64,000 nucleotides of DNA from positions 12,435,479 through 12,499,478 of the forward strand of contig OX439007.1 of the NCBI GenBank assembly GCA_949316495.1, in the 5' to 3' direction. Positions 39,201 to 50,629 of the stretch are shown one piece after another. The position numbers and the translations under genes are program-made. This stretch comes from Amphiduros pacificus. Its lineage: Eukaryota > Annelida > Polychaeta > Phyllodocida > Hesionidae. Position 1 is the stretch's first letter. Each line of letters begins with the position of its first letter. The notes beneath the pieces are model-generated. The model saw nothing but the letters and a program-made list of their open reading frames with translations, had not been told where the DNA came from and did not search any database.

Positions 39201-41557
39201 TACTCTCAGCAGTGTCTAACCCTCTATCCCCAGTACTCTCAGCAGTGTCTAACCCTCTATCCCCAGTACTCTCAGCAGTGTCTAACCCTCTATCCCCTAT
39301 ACTCTCAGCAGTGTCTAACCCTCTATCCCCAGTACTCTCAGCAGTGTCTAACCCTCTATCCTCAGTTCTCTCAGCAGTGTCTAACCCTCTATCCCCAGTA
39401 CTCTCAGCAGTGTCTAACCCTCTATCCCCAGTACTCTCAGCAGTGTCTAACCCTCTATCCTCAGTTCTCTCAGCAGTGTCTAACCCTCTACCCCCAGTAC
39501 TCTCAGCAGTGTCTAACCCTCTATCCTCAGTTCTCTCAGCAGTGTCAAACCCTCTACCCCCAGTATTCTCAGCAGTGTCTAACCCTCTATCCCCAGTACT
39601 CTCAGCAGTGTCTAACCCTCTATCCCCAGTACTCTCAGCAGTGTCTAACCCTCTATCCCCAGTACTCTCAGCAGTGTCTAACCCTCTATCCCCAGTACTC
39701 TCAGCAGTGTCTAACCCTCTATCCCCAGTACTCTCAGCAGTGTCTAACCCTCTATCCCCAGTACTCTCAGCAGTGTCTAACCCTCTATCCCCAGTACTCT
39801 CAGCAGTGTCTAACCCTCTATCCCCAGTACTCTCAGCAGTGTCTAACCCTCTATCCCCAGTACTCTCAGCAGTGTCTAACCCTCTATCCCCAGTACTCTC
39901 AGCAGTGTCTAACCCTCTATCCTCAGTTCTCTCAGCAGTGTCTAACCCTCTACCCCCAGTATTCTCAGCAGTGTCTAACCCTCTATCCCCAGTACTCTCA
40001 GCAGTGTCTAACCCTCTATCCCCAGTACTCTCAGCAGTGTCTAACCCTCTATCCCCAGTTCTCTCAGCAGTGTCTAACCCTCTATCCCCAGTACTCTCAG
40101 CAGTGTCTAACCCTCTATCCCCAGTACTCTCAGCAGTGTCTAACCCTCTATCCCCAGTACTCTCAGCAGTGTCTAACCCTCTACCCCCAGTATTCTCAGC
40201 AGTGTCTAACCCTCTACCCCCAGTATTCTCAGCAGTGTCTAACCCTCTACCCCCAGTATTCTCAGCAGTGTCTAACCCTCTATCCCCAGTACTCTCAGCA
40301 GTGTCTAACCCTCTATCCCCAGTACTCTCAGCAGTGTCTAAACCTCTATCCCCAGTACTCTCAGCAGTGTCTAACCCTCTATCCCCAGTACTCTCAGCAG
40401 TGTCTAACCCTCTATCCCCAGTATTCTCATCATGGTCTCTTACCACTATTCCTGATATTCTCATCATCATTGTGTCTAATCTTCTATCCCTGATTTTCTC
40501 AGCAGTGTCTAATCCTCTATCCTTGATATTATCATCACTGTGTCTAATCATCTATTCTCATGATATTCTCATGTGTCTAATCCTCCATCCTTGAGGTTCT
40601 TGTAATGTCTAATACTCTGTTCCTGATATTGTAATCATTGCCTAATCCTCTATCCCTGATATTATCATTATTGTGTTTAATCCTCTATCCCTGATATTAT
40701 CATTATTGTGTTTAATCCTCTGTCCCTGATATTCTTGTTATTGTATCTAATCCTCTGTCCCTGATATTTTTGTTATTGTATCTAATCCTCTGTCCCTGAT
40801 ATGTTTGTTATTGTATCTAATCCTCTGTCCCTGATATTCTTATTGTATCTAATCCTCTGTCCCTGATATTCTTGTTATTGTATCTAATCCTCTATCACTG
40901 ATATTCTTGTTATTGTATCAAATCTTCTGTCCCTGATATTCTTGTTATTGTATCTAATCCTCTGTCCCTGATATTCTTATTGTATCTAATCCTCTGTCCC
41001 TGATATTCTTGTTATTGTATCTAATCCTCTATCACTGATATTCTTGTTATTGTATCTAATCTTCTGTCCCTGATATTCTTGTTATTGTATCTAATCCTAT
41101 ATCACTGATATTCTTGTTATTGTCTTTAATCCTGATTTTCTAATCATCCTCATGATCTCCTATTCAATTTATCAACTTATTTAAATCCATTCTTCTCATC
41201 ATTGTTTTATCACATACTTTTCTATTGAATATAACTCTGCATATTAATATTGTGCTTTATTCATTTACCATTGTTTTATGATTTTAGACAAAGCCTAGTG
41301 GTTCAGATAGCAGTGTAAAGAAAAGACGGGAGGACATTTATAATTCAAGAAATGGCGAAAACAAAATTCCTGATGTGGACATTGACTCAAATGGCAGAGC
41401 AGTACTAGAAGATAAAACTCTCTATAAGGACACTGAGGACAATCAAGTCTGGATGAAGAGAGCAGTTACCATAGACACGCTCTCCAGGGCTATATTTCCT
41501 GTCCTCTATCTGCTTATAAATATGATCTACTGGGTCGTCTTTTTGCATGACTACTGA
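33210..41557 (+). CDS. Cys-loop ligand-gated ion channel subunit, predicted anion-selective
   Basis: Nine exons: 33210-33262, 33402-33499, 34085-34152, 34631-34860, 35647-35729, 36055-36189, 36478-36692, 38165 onward, and 41288-41557 (stop TGA). The 68-nt third and 83-nt fifth exons have sizes usual for GABA-A/glycine receptor genes. Exon 1 encodes a signal peptide (MKTILITDWYILTSFLL). The ligand-binding domain shows VFVISMDSLSE, VYFRQQW, loop A WYPDTYIVN, the Cys-loop C-x13-C (CALDMHMYPFDKPQC), SSYSYMTHELQLQW, and a loop C region ending near CTEKFESG. M1 is FMLQVYAPSVIYVVLSWVSF. M2 is preceded by AAPAR, the Pro-Ala-Arg signature of chloride channels (ISLGLMTVLTMATH). Exon 8 gives VSYVKALDIWM, the usual lead into M3. 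Its frame runs on through a duplicated GGATGATATTTAC to a stop at 38303-38305, and no M3 is recognisable. The last exon encodes the end of the intracellular loop and M4 (RAIFPVLYLLINMIYWVVF). The ligand cannot be told from sequence. The gene may be defective, alternatively spliced or misassembled around M3. Confidence 0.88.
33490..33745. repeat. Minisatellite, 38-40-bp unit, seven copies, starting at a splice donor
   Basis: Each copy carries TGAAACTGGTTGGTTAATTA and a GTAAAAATATGCACAG part. The first copy straddles the exon 2 / intron 2 junction of the Cys-loop gene (CTGAAACTG|GTTGGT at 33499/33500). Confidence 0.9.
34125..34262. repeat. Minisatellite, 25-bp unit, five copies, starting at a splice donor
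   Basis: Unit ATCAGAGAGGTCATATGGAA plus GTATT. The first copy holds the end of exon 3 and its donor (GTCATAT|GTAAGT). In the following copies the GT is GG. Confidence 0.9.
36675..37850. repeat. Minisatellite, about 28-bp unit, about 40 copies, each with CAG|GTAAC
   Basis: Unit reads CTCCCGCAGGTAACCCACAC followed by TCCTCACC. The first copy is the real end of exon 7 (CTCTCCCGCAG|GTAACC at 36692/36693). Nearly every copy keeps a consensus 5' splice site preceded by a pyrimidine-rich tract and CAG. Some units near 37190-37350 are shortened. The minus-strand frames (WVTCGRVRSVG and similar) are shadows. Confidence 0.92.
38383..40432. repeat. Minisatellite, 33-bp unit, about 62 copies, with higher-order duplication
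   Basis: Unit contains CCCCAGTACTCTCAGCAGTG and TCTAACCCTCTAT. A set of variants (CCTCAGTTCTC, CCCCCAGTACTC, TGTCTCACCC, CCTTCCCCCCAG) recurs in the same order near 38600-38710 and 38995-39105, about 395 bp apart. This shows that a block of 12 units was duplicated. Three long frames are open (NPLSPVLSAVS, LTLYPQYSQQC, minus-strand STGDRGLDTAE) because 33 is divisible by 3. None is a credible gene. The array lies in the last large intron of the Cys-loop gene. Confidence 0.95.
40440..41130. repeat. Diverged tandem repeat, about 33-36-bp unit
   Basis: Units read TCTAATCCTCTGTCCCTGAT plus ATTCTTGTTATTGTA, with many variants. The CTAATCCTCTATCC core suggests common origin with the preceding 33-bp array. 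Confidence 0.85.
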
Positions 41558-41941
41558 ATTATTTCTAAAATGCCTGGGTTCATAGTCAGTATAGACAAAA
41601 ATCGGTTTATACAAACATTGTCAGCCTTCTATATATTTTATTGAAAAAAATGGTTCCAATCACCTCATGGTGAAAAACATCTGGGCTCAGCTGACAACAT
41701 TAACAATGTATAATTACTTTTTAAAAAACACCCCCAATCAACCTATTTTTTTTACAATATTAATAAGATACTGTATGGTAGATTTTCTATTTTTTACCCT
41801 GGCCATACTGTGGATGAAGGTGTACAACTCAAATTACTATGCAAATATCACTCAGGAAATATTCAGACTGTCCGGGGTGTATCACTGATCTATTCGCAAT
41901 AAGGGCTTTCATAGAAATGGTGTTGTCAATATCCATCACAA

Positions 41942-41947
41942 AATAAA
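41942..41947 (+). terminator. Possible polyadenylation signal of the Cys-loop gene
   Basis: AATAAA about 385 nt after the stop codon, the nearest match downstream. Confidence 0.35.
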
Positions 41948-42223
41948 GTGCTAGACAGGTCAATATCTGCCTCTGATCTAGTCCTAGGATGAAAGAAATG
42001 AGCTTTAAAGGAATGGCATACATTTCATCAAGATACTTAAAACTCAGGAGCAATATAAAGTGAATATGTGAATTTATATTGCAATATAAAGGAAATTAGA
42101 AGAGGACGGAGTGTTTCCCATCTCCATGTACATCACTATATTTTATTTTGTGCTCAATGTTTATGCAATACACTGGTGAGATTGTTTTACAAGAAAATAT
42201 TTCTTGTTCAAGAATTTGTTTTT

Positions 42224-42225
<2 letters not shown>

Positions 42226-42289
<64 letters not shown>
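42226..42289. repeat. (TA)n microsatellite
   Basis: About 32 TA units. Confidence 0.95.
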
Positions 42290-42292
<3 letters not shown>

Positions 42293-43314
42293 TTCTCAGT
42301 GACACAAGCCCTTCATATTTAACCTCTCACTGTAGTCTGGGCTACTATCCCCCAAATATAATGAACACTTCTCTGAAATTCCCACTCTGTCCTGCCTATG
42401 CCAAGTCTGCTGATAAAGTTATGGGTGGCATTTGAGACAGGATAAAAACCCTCATTAAACTCAGCACATGGGAGGGGCATTTAATACCTCCATTTTGATA
42501 ATATACACATATATATGGCAAAATATGGCACAGTTATACAAACACCGTGGGATATAATCTGACAGTTAATGACCACACCATACATATCTTTGGAGTAATG
42601 GACAAAGCAACTTCTAGAATGACAAGAAAGATTTCTTCAAAAAGAAATAATACTGTGTTCTTGAAAGTGATGTTATTTATATTCTCACTTCGTTCATTTT
42701 TTATGAAAATTAGCAACATCTTTCACAATGAAATATCAGACTGCCATGTTAACACATCCTGATGATGTTAAACATGTCTAGTGTACCAAAATTAGGCAAC
42801 AGAGAGACATAAACAGTGTCTTTAATTCTCCATCTTTTATAAATGAGCTATTCTAAAGGATCAAGATGGTACTGTAGGATATAGATTACACACCCAGAGA
42901 CTCTTGGAAACATATAGACATTCATAGACAATCACGAACGATATTGATGGTTGATGAGTCGCCATAACCACCACTCTGAGAGATCACGTGCACTCTGAGA
43001 GATCATGTCGGATACGCAGGCAAGACAAGTCCATCCAATGACGCGTGAGGAAGCCACGTAGGCAAGCCCCCACAGATGACGCGGAGTGACCCCTTAAAAG
43101 AGGCGCGCATGACTCTCAGTATCGTGACTGCATAGACTTGGGTGTTTTGTGTATAGATGGGATCTCATAAGTATCATGCATTTGGGTAGTTCACATGCCT
43201 CACTCATTGCCATGCCGGCCTAGCCAGACAAGGAGGATTCACAGCACCGAATAAAGGTAACTATTGTGTCGTGTATATCCTGTGTCTGCAGTCCTTATTG
43301 CCTGCCACCTTCAC

Positions 43315-43330
43315 GAGGGTATATAGGGTA
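43315..43330. repeat. Target-site duplication of LINE copy 1 (partner at 49069-49084)
   Basis: GAGGGTATATAGGGTA occurs exactly at both borders of the element. Confidence 0.9.
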
Positions 43331-43604
43331 TGAATGAATGAATGAATGGTTGCTTAGAGGCACATCAACCACTAAGGTTATTCAGTGCCTAAAAGTGGTA
43401 AAAACATAAACGTTTATAAAATCAATATGATGTGTAAATAATCTTAACAACACAAAAATTATCAACAAAATCCTTTCAATATATCAGTTATAGACATAAC
43501 AAATTTGTATAAATAAATTCAATATAAAAGACTTTAAATACCATCTGATGTTTCGCGGTTCTTGATAAATAGGCCAATGACCTAAGTAAACAAGACCTCC
43601 ACAC

Positions 43605-46600
43605 TTAAAATTGGTTATAAAGTCCTATTTGGTTTAAAAACGATACTATCACAGAAGTATCTACAGTATCAAATAACGAATGTAAATCTTGCACATTAAA
43701 ATATTGAGTCCTAATTATATCAAAATCGATACATTCAATTAAAACATGTTTGATAGTCAAAGCCCTTTGACATCCAATACACTGAGGCTGATCTTCGCCT
43801 TTAAGAAGATAGCAGTGAGTCAAATGACTATGTCCAATTCTTATACGTGATAAAACAGACTCTTCTCTTCGGTTAATTCTAATAGCACCTTTGGTTTTAC
43901 CTAAAACAGGCTTAATTTCGTGTAGTTTATTAAAAATAGCTTCGTTCCAGCGCAATTGCCATTTAGAACGTAAAAAAACAGTAATATATTTCTTAAACTC
44001 TGTATAAGGTAAAAGCATATCTATTGGGCGCTTATCCAATGCTGCTTTGGCAGCTTGGTCAGCAGCCTCATTTCCAAGGATTCCAATATGACTGGGAATC
44101 CAGTAAAAACGAATCTCTTTATTTTCCTCAGTACAGAGTTTATGATACCGTTCAAGGATATTTAAAATAAAAGGATTTTTCCAATCCTTGGCTTTCAATG
44201 CTTGTAAACAAGACCAAGAATCAGAAAATATTAAAAATTTCCGATGTGGAGAAGTCTCCACATGATCTAAAGCAAGGTATAAAGCATGAAGTTCTGCAGA
44301 ATAAATAGACGATTTATTTGGCAGACGTTCTGAATAAATATGATTGCCCTTAACAGCAGCTGCAGCAGCCTTATCATCAAATGATCCATCACTGTGTATA
44401 CACTGATATCCAGTGAAAATAGATTTTATTTCTTTGTATCTATTTATATAAAGGGATGGATCAGTTGAGTATTTCTTTAATTCTGACATGGCTACATTAA
44501 TATTTAAAGTTTCGTAGGTCCATGGAGGTGTTTCTGGATATTGAAATTTAGCTATTTGATTTGGATTTAAATTTAAAGATTGTAAAGATTCTTTGATGCG
44601 AATACCAAAGGTTGGTATTGTATTAGGTTTACTTTCAAAAATCTCAACATAATTTGGATTAAAAATAGTATCATGGGCAGGATTGTCTGGACAAGCTGCA
44701 ATTTTTGCAGCATACTGAAGGGCAAGCTTTTCTCTTCTTAAATCAAGAGGCAGCTCATCTGCCTCAACTGCCAAGCTATCTGCAGGCGATGTACGAAATG
44801 CACCTAGGCAAAGTCGTAAACCTTGATTTTGTATAGGATCAAGCATTTTAATATAAGATGGACGTGCTGATCCATATACCATACACCCATAATCAAGCTT
44901 AGAACGTACCAATGCTCTATACAATTGTAATAAAATATTACGGTCCCCTCCCCAATCGGTATGGGCAAGAACCCGTAATAAATCTAATGCCTTCTGGCAT
45001 TTCTTCTTAACGTATTTAATGTGGGGGATAAAAGATAATTTTCTGTCAAAAATAAGTCCAAGAAACTTGGTTTCTTCGACAACAGGTATCCGAGTTTGGC
45101 CTAAATATAGATCAGGATCTGGGTGAACCTTCCATTTTTTACAAAAGTGCATACACATAGTTTTCTTTAAAGAAAATTTAAATCCTTTATGATCAGCCCA
45201 TTCTTGTAATCTATTTAAGTGTTGTTGGAGCTGTCGTTCTATTGTATGCATGCTTGTGGACCTGTAGCTTAAGTTGAAATCATCAACAAAAAGTGAGCAA
45301 TCTGCTCCAGGCCTCATACAATCAACAATGCTGTTAATTTTAATAATAAAAAGGGTGACTGATAATATACTTCCCTGTGGAACACCCATTTCCTGATCAA
45401 AAACATCAGAAAGTGATGAACCAACTCGGACCCTGAATTGTCTATTTGACAAAAAAATTTGAATAAAAAGGGGTAAACGACCCCTTAATCCCATATCATA
45501 TAAATCGCTCATTATTCCAAATTTCCATGTAGTATCGTACGCTTTCTCTAAATCAAAGAAAATGCTAACCACATGCTCACCTTTTAAAAAACCCTCTCTT
45601 ATAAATGTCTCTAAACGTACCAGGTGGTCAATGGTACTTCGAGTTTTTCTAAAGCCAATATAAGCTGCAGTTTCTAAAAACCAAACTAAACGCTCATTAA
45701 TCATTCGTTCCATTGTTTTACAAATACAACTGGTTAAAGCAATGGGACGATAATTATTTGAATCTGACGAGTCTTTGCCAGGCTTAGGAATGGGAATAAT
45801 AGTGGCTTCACTCCATGAAGGAGGAAAATCACCACTTTCCCAAATTTTATTAAAAATATCTAAAAGATGCCCAAGTGATTGGTCAGGGAGGTGTTTGAGG
45901 ATTTGGTAGTGAATTTGATCAGGTCCAGGAGCAGTATCATGAGATTTATCCAAAGCAAGTTTCAAATCTTCTATTCTAAATGATTTATTATATTCTTCCA
46001 AGTTATGGGATATAAAATTTAGTTGGTTTCTTTCTTTTCTATTTTTTATTTGTTGAAATTTGGCAGAATAATTATTGGATGAGGAATTCTTGGAAATTGT
46101 TTGACCTATTGTGTTACCTATTTCAGTGGGATTTGTAATTAATTGGCCATTATAATTTAGATGTTTGATCCTTGCTCCACCTCCCTTCCCCGTAATTTTA
46201 CGCACCATATCCCAGCATTTTTTAATCGGTGTACGCGTATTTAATTTGGAAACATAATCCTTCCAACTTTTTCTTTTGCTTATTTTAATAATATAACGGG
46301 CTTTAGCTCTTTTTACTCGAAATTGGTGCAAATTATATTGAGTTGGCTGTCGATTAAATTTTTTCAGAGCTTTTTTGCGCTCCTTGACAGCTTTTTTGCA
46401 CTCATCATTAAACCAGGGTTTTTCTTTAATTTTAGAATTTGACTTTGATTTGGGAATACACCCATCAGCAATATCATACAATGTATCTGTAAAAACTTGA
46501 AGAGGATCATCTACATTGTTTAAAATTTCTGGAGTTATTCTATTATAACAGGATGTTTGAAATTTTGCCCAATCGTCTTTATGAAACTTCCACTTGGGGT

Positions 46601-47317
46601 TCGTTCGTCTGGTGGAGGAAAATGGTTATTTAAAATAATGGGGTAATGATCACTACCCCATTGATCTTCCTCTACTTCCCAGGAATAGTCTAAAAATAAA
46701 TTTGGAGTGCACATGGAGAGATCTATTGATGTTAAAGAGCCTGTGGCAGGATGTAAATATGTCGGAGAATCATCATTCCAAAGGCACAAACTATTATTAT
46801 TTAAAAATTCTTCTATTATACGTCCTTTGGCATCAGTATTATTTCTGCCACCCCAAAGATAGTTGTGTGCATTAAAGTCACCAACTAACATATATGGCTG
46901 TGGCAGCTGGGTTACCAAATTATTTAAATCTGTAATATTAACTGGCTCACTAGGTGGTAGATATATTGAACATATAGTTAATGTATTGTGCAGGGTAACC
47001 CTGACTGCAGAAGCTTGTAAATTAGTATTTAAAGTTATTTTACTCTGGGGTATACAGGATTTAACAAAAACAGAAACTCCCCCATGTGCTCTGTCCATTG
47101 CATCTATTGAACCAACTTTAATATAAGGTACATATCCCTTAAATGTTGTTGACTTATCTTTAAAATTAGTTTCCTGTAAACAAATAACAGATGCATTATA
47201 CTTTTGGGCTAATAACTCCAGTTCTGGCCTGTTTGCCTCAAATCCTCTACAATTCCATTGTATGATATTGGCGATAGCCATATTAAGAATAATGAGAAAA
47301 AATATATGATCTAACAT
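43605..47317 (-). pseudogene. LINE copy 1 ORF2: APE endonuclease, RT, RNase H; frameshifted
   Basis: The endonuclease lies in one frame (46535-47317: IIQWNCRGFEANRPEL, CLQETNFKD, MLVGDFNAHNYLWG, GSDHYPIIL). RT and RNase H lie in another (43605-46481). Compared with the copy at 62.8 kb, one base is missing near 46596, which moves the frame after the endonuclease. A 15-nt gap in the RT (AAYIGFRKTRS against AAFISVAQSGFRKTRS) removes residues before the GFR motif. RT motifs are FFDLEKAYDTTW, GVPQGSILSVTLF and CSLFVDDFNL. RNase H acidic residues are in HSDGSFDDK, SAELHALYLALD, FSDSWSCLQALK and GNEAADQAAK. A CIGC-x9-H-x4-C finger is near the end. ATG 47317 follows the ORF1 stop by three bases, suggesting termination-reinitiation. 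Confidence 0.88.
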
Positions 47318-47319
47318 AA

Positions 47320-48543
47320 TCACTTGTTAATTTTATGATTATGCTTTGAGTGCACAGGTGTAAAATACATATCCGGAGGATCACCTGTGTCCATCCTTTC
47401 TAAGGATTTAGTTCTATTTATTTTACTTTTAACTTGTTCTTTGATTTCTTTTTTGTCTGATTTATGTACTGGTCTATTACTATTGATACCTTTATTATTG
47501 GATGATGTAGAGGGAGTTTGTGAAGAGGGTTTAGTGGATGTTGTTATTGGTTGAGTTACTACTGGGATAGTGGGTGTCTGAGTCTGAGTAGACGTTCCTG
47601 AAGATTTAGAAGATTTTGTAAAAAAGGAATAATTTTTGTCATTGATTGGCCATGTTATTTCGGTCTGAATTGCTATTGATTTTGTTTCTTTAGGTTTTAC
47701 AGAGCTGGCATAAGATGTCTTTGTTGTGTTTAAACTTTCTACTCGCTTCCGTGCCTCTGGAAAAGGTATATTTTCAGTGTGTCGTATTCGCTGAATTTCC
47801 TTCTCTTTTAAAAAGGAAGGACAATTCCGCGAATACGATGGATGATTGCCTTGGCAATTGACACATTTTATCATATTTGAAGAACAATCGTCTCCACTGT
47901 GTTGAGCGGTACATTTTGGACATGTTACATCACCTTTACATCGATCAGATCCATGTCCATACCTCTGACACTTGAAGCAGCGCAGAGGATTTGGAATAAA
48001 TACATCAACTCTAACATTCAAATATCCAACTTTGATAGATGTTGGGAGCTGCGCTGCTTCAAATGTCAGAATAAACGTATTGATAGGAATTTTGACACCA
48101 TCCTTTTTTATAAATATCCGTTTACATTGCACAACATCCTGGTCTTTGAGCTCATCTACTATCTCCTCCTCAGAAACTCCCGCTAAATCTGGGCATCTCA
48201 TTACTCCTTTTTTATTGTTGAGAGTTTTGTGAGCCGTTATAATAACAGGAACTGTGGCCAACATTCGGCATCGTAGTAGATTGTCCGCATGGCTTTTCCG
48301 CTCAACTTCAATCAATAACTTATTTCCCATCTTTTTAACTGTTTTCGGCACCCCGGCAATGCCTTGAATCCCCTTTGCAATTGCAAAGGGGGACATTTTT
48401 GCCAGGGTATGTTCAGCATCGGAACTTTCCGCAATTAAAAATCTCGGCCATTTTTCTGTTTTATTTGAATCGTCATCACTGTCTATGTCATTCCTAGGTC
48501 GTTTTTGTTTGTTTTGCGCCATGTGTGTTATTTTAAATTTCAT
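47320..48543 (-). CDS. LINE copy 1 ORF1: zinc-knuckle nucleic-acid-binding protein
   Basis: 407 aa, open throughout. The N-terminal part (residues 35-150) has the layout of an RRM-like domain of Jockey/I-type ORF1 proteins (WPRFLIAESSDAEHTL at its start, then VKKMGNKLLIEV). Three CCHC-type knuckles follow at about 190-240: CFKCQRYGHGSDRC, CPKCTAQHSGDDC and CVNCQGNHPSYSRNC. The C-terminal third is Ser/Thr/Lys-rich. The protein is expected to coat the element RNA and deliver it to the nucleus. Confidence 0.88.
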   Translation of the reverse strand: MKFKITHMAQNKQKRPRNDIDSDDDSNKTEKWPRFLIAESSDAEHTLAKMSPFAIAKGIQGIAGVPKTVKKMGNKLLIEVERKSHADNLLRCRMLATVPVIITAHKTLNNKKGVMRCPDLAGVSEEEIVDELKDQDVVQCKRIFIKKDGVKIPINTFILTFEAAQLPTSIKVGYLNVRVDVFIPNPLRCFKCQRYGHGSDRCKGDVTCPKCTAQHSGDDCSSNMIKCVNCQGNHPSYSRNCPSFLKEKEIQRIRHTENIPFPEARKRVESLNTTKTSYASSVKPKETKSIAIQTEITWPINDKNYSFFTKSSKSSGTSTQTQTPTIPVVTQPITTSTKPSSQTPSTSSNNKGINSNRPVHKSDKKEIKEQVKSKINRTKSLERMDTGDPPDMYFTPVHSKHNHKINK

Positions 48544-49084
48544 CAGTTAGGTCCCCTACCCACCACGGAGCCCAACAAGGGGACGCCTTTCTGGGCCGGT
48601 AACTCCAAGCCCTGACGCCATGAGGATACCCAACATGACATACTCTAAGAATAAAAACTCCACCCTTTCGGATTTTATTTATATCCCTCGATTGACCCAA
48701 TCAGCAGTAATCTCCTTTCAGGAAATATAAATCAAAAATTTATCAATTATTCTTAAATTTTAAACATGGAAATTGTCATAAATAAAAATCAAATAGCCAG
48801 AATATATTAAAGGAAATATACCACAAGCCGGTTAAATCAGATCCAGGCCTAATCTGATCTGCCTGTCTGGTGAACATTTGGATCCAAGACAGGCGTGTTG
48901 CAACTGGACCAGTATTACTGCCAAACCAGCCCAGTGCTCAGCCCGTCAGGATTCCATATCCTCCCTGACACAGGTCGCATCCCACGGCAAACAGGACGCC
49001 CCTTTAGTCGCCTTTTACGACATGCTGGGGGGCAGTGGGGCTATTCTTTAATCCCCGCACCCACAGGGGAGGGTATATAGGGTA

Positions 49085-50069
49085 GCTAGGATCCGTGCCC
49101 CAACTCACAGCCAGCGAGTTAGCGAGCTATGCTTATTGTACAGTACAGTACGGTATAGTAGAGCAGATTAGAGTATCTATCTATTGGTAGAGTATTGATC
49201 CCCCGTCCACGTCCCCCAACGACGGATACTCTCCATTAGTGGGTAACAGTACAACATAAAAACATAAGCTAATGTTTTTTCTAGATATTTGTTTTATTAT
49301 TTTTGTTTCCTGTTACACAGGAATATTTATTTTGATTTTTTTTAAATCAACCTCTTCTCAGGCCCCTTGTTATAAACAATCAGCCATTAACATATCAAAT
49401 AAATTTATTACCATATACACAATATTGTCTCGCCTATCACCTCATTTTGCTTACTCGCTGGATTCAACCGAGTAATGATCAAAACTCTAAGATGAATTCC
49501 TTCCACAACTTATACTGATCAGACAGAGAAATGTGAGTATATAAACTCTGGAAGAAGCGGGATTTTTTATTGAGGCATGATTATTCACTGAAATCAGAAA
49601 CTTATTGCTGTTACCTATTGTCAAAATGAATCCTCTTATAACTAAGATACAGAACCCAACCATTTATAGCTGTAATATCTTTCATGGTCGCTCAATATTC
49701 TTTTCAAAAAGGTTTTTCAAAGTGTTCATTGAGGCATGACTGGTCACTGAAGCATTTGAGGCATGACTGGTCACTGAAGCAATTGAGGCATGACTGGGCA
49801 CTGAAGCATTTGGTTCCTCAATGCTATTAATAGTCAAATAAATTTGTCAAATTGCTTAGTCCAACCCATATTTTCTGCAACACCCATCATAATCAATATA
49901 TAATGCAATAACCATGTTTTCTCACTTGTTCACTGAGGCTTGACTGTTCACTGAGGCTTGACTGGTCAATGAGGCTTGACTGTTCACTGAGGTTTGACTG
50001 GTCTCTGAGGCTTGACTGTTCACTGGGGCATGAAGTTTATCACTGAAACCAGTACTATTCATCAATATG
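49085..50069. other. Intergenic with diverged short tandem repeats
   Basis: 49085-49200 continues the sequence interrupted at 43314. Two blocks (49725-49812 and 49922-50035) repeat CACTGAGGCTTGACTG-like units of about 20 bp, the second block with five units. No gene seen. Confidence 0.5.
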
Positions 50070-50395
50070 TTTGTTTGTTTGTTTGTTTGTTTGGGGCTTT
50101 ACATCACTTTCAACATTATTTCAGTCATTTCGTGATGAGACCTACTTGTAGCAGATATAGTGCTGCCTCACTGAATTGTCATGTCGCAGGTCCTTGACAT
50201 GACAACCCACCCGGTCACAGATTTACAAGGACAACGGGTTAACCCTTTAGGCACTGGCCTCAGCTCATGTGGGAAATTGTATTTTGAGTTCAATCCCGGC
50301 ACGGCCGGGGTTCGAACCCACGACCTTTGGATCACCACAGAGGAACTGGTGCTAATAAGCTGGCGCTCTAACCAACTGCGCCACGGCCCGTGGCC
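50070..50395 (-). mobile_element. tRNA-derived SINE, apparently complete
   Basis: On the minus strand the head reads GTGGCGCAGTTGGTTAGAGC (A box) and GTGGGTTCGAACCCCGGCC (B box), a Pol III promoter. A central body of about 200 bp follows, and the 3' end is GATGTAAAGCCCCAAACAAA plus CAAA repeats. It is flanked by the 12-bp duplication TTCATCAATATG at 50058-50069 and 50396-50407. The tRNA half is diverged and embedded, so this is not a working tRNA gene. Confidence 0.88.
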
Positions 50396-50629
50396 TTCAT
50401 CAATATGAACCATCCAACCAAAAATTACAGCTCCATCCATCACTGTCACTGTGTATTGTCCTGCTCATAATTTTCTTTAAAGTGATCGTTGATTGTGAGC
50501 ATATAAAAATAAATTAACAAGCTCTGTAGAACCCATACTAGTGCACATTTTCACAAAATTCAAGTTAACATGTGTATATTTATTAGCCCAAATTAGCAAA
50601 GTTTTGTCTTAATGGTAAATGGTCACTGA

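Larger units (their letters stand above)
41558..43314. other. 3' flank of the Cys-loop gene
   Basis: Probable 3' UTR, a (TA)n tract at 42226-42289, then sequence with a more GC-rich part at 42950-43314 that continues at 49085 on the far side of the inserted LINE. No gene recognised. Confidence 0.4.
43331..49068 (-). mobile_element. I/Nimb-like LINE, copy 1, full length
   Basis: A 5.7-kb element on the minus strand flanked by a 16-bp target duplication. It has a 5' UTR of about 525 nt, GC-rich at its start (CCCTGTGGGTGCGGGGATTA on the minus strand), then ORF1 with zinc knuckles and ORF2 with APE, RT and RNase H. A 3' UTR of about 270 nt ends in ATTC-type tetranucleotide repeats (TGAATGAATGAATGAATGG on +). 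An RNase H domain in ORF2 with a CCHC ORF1 places it near the I/Nimb clades. Three more copies follow in this window. Confidence 0.9.

Noticed and set aside
39085-40551. 488-codon minus-strand frame of STGDRGLDTAE repeats and the 493- and 591-codon plus-strand frames
   Set aside because: All are generated by a 33-bp tandem repeat inside an intron. Open frames exist on both strands with no independent coding signal.
42950-43330. Solo LTR of a retroelement around the LINE copy 1 insertion site
   Set aside because: A TTAAAAG-like box and an AATAAA are spaced as in an LTR, but no terminal TG/CA pair, flanking duplication or second copy could be established within the window.
50320-50395. tRNA gene on the minus strand
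   Set aside because: A and B boxes are present but the sequence continues into a SINE body with a repeat tail and target duplication, and the acceptor stem does not close.
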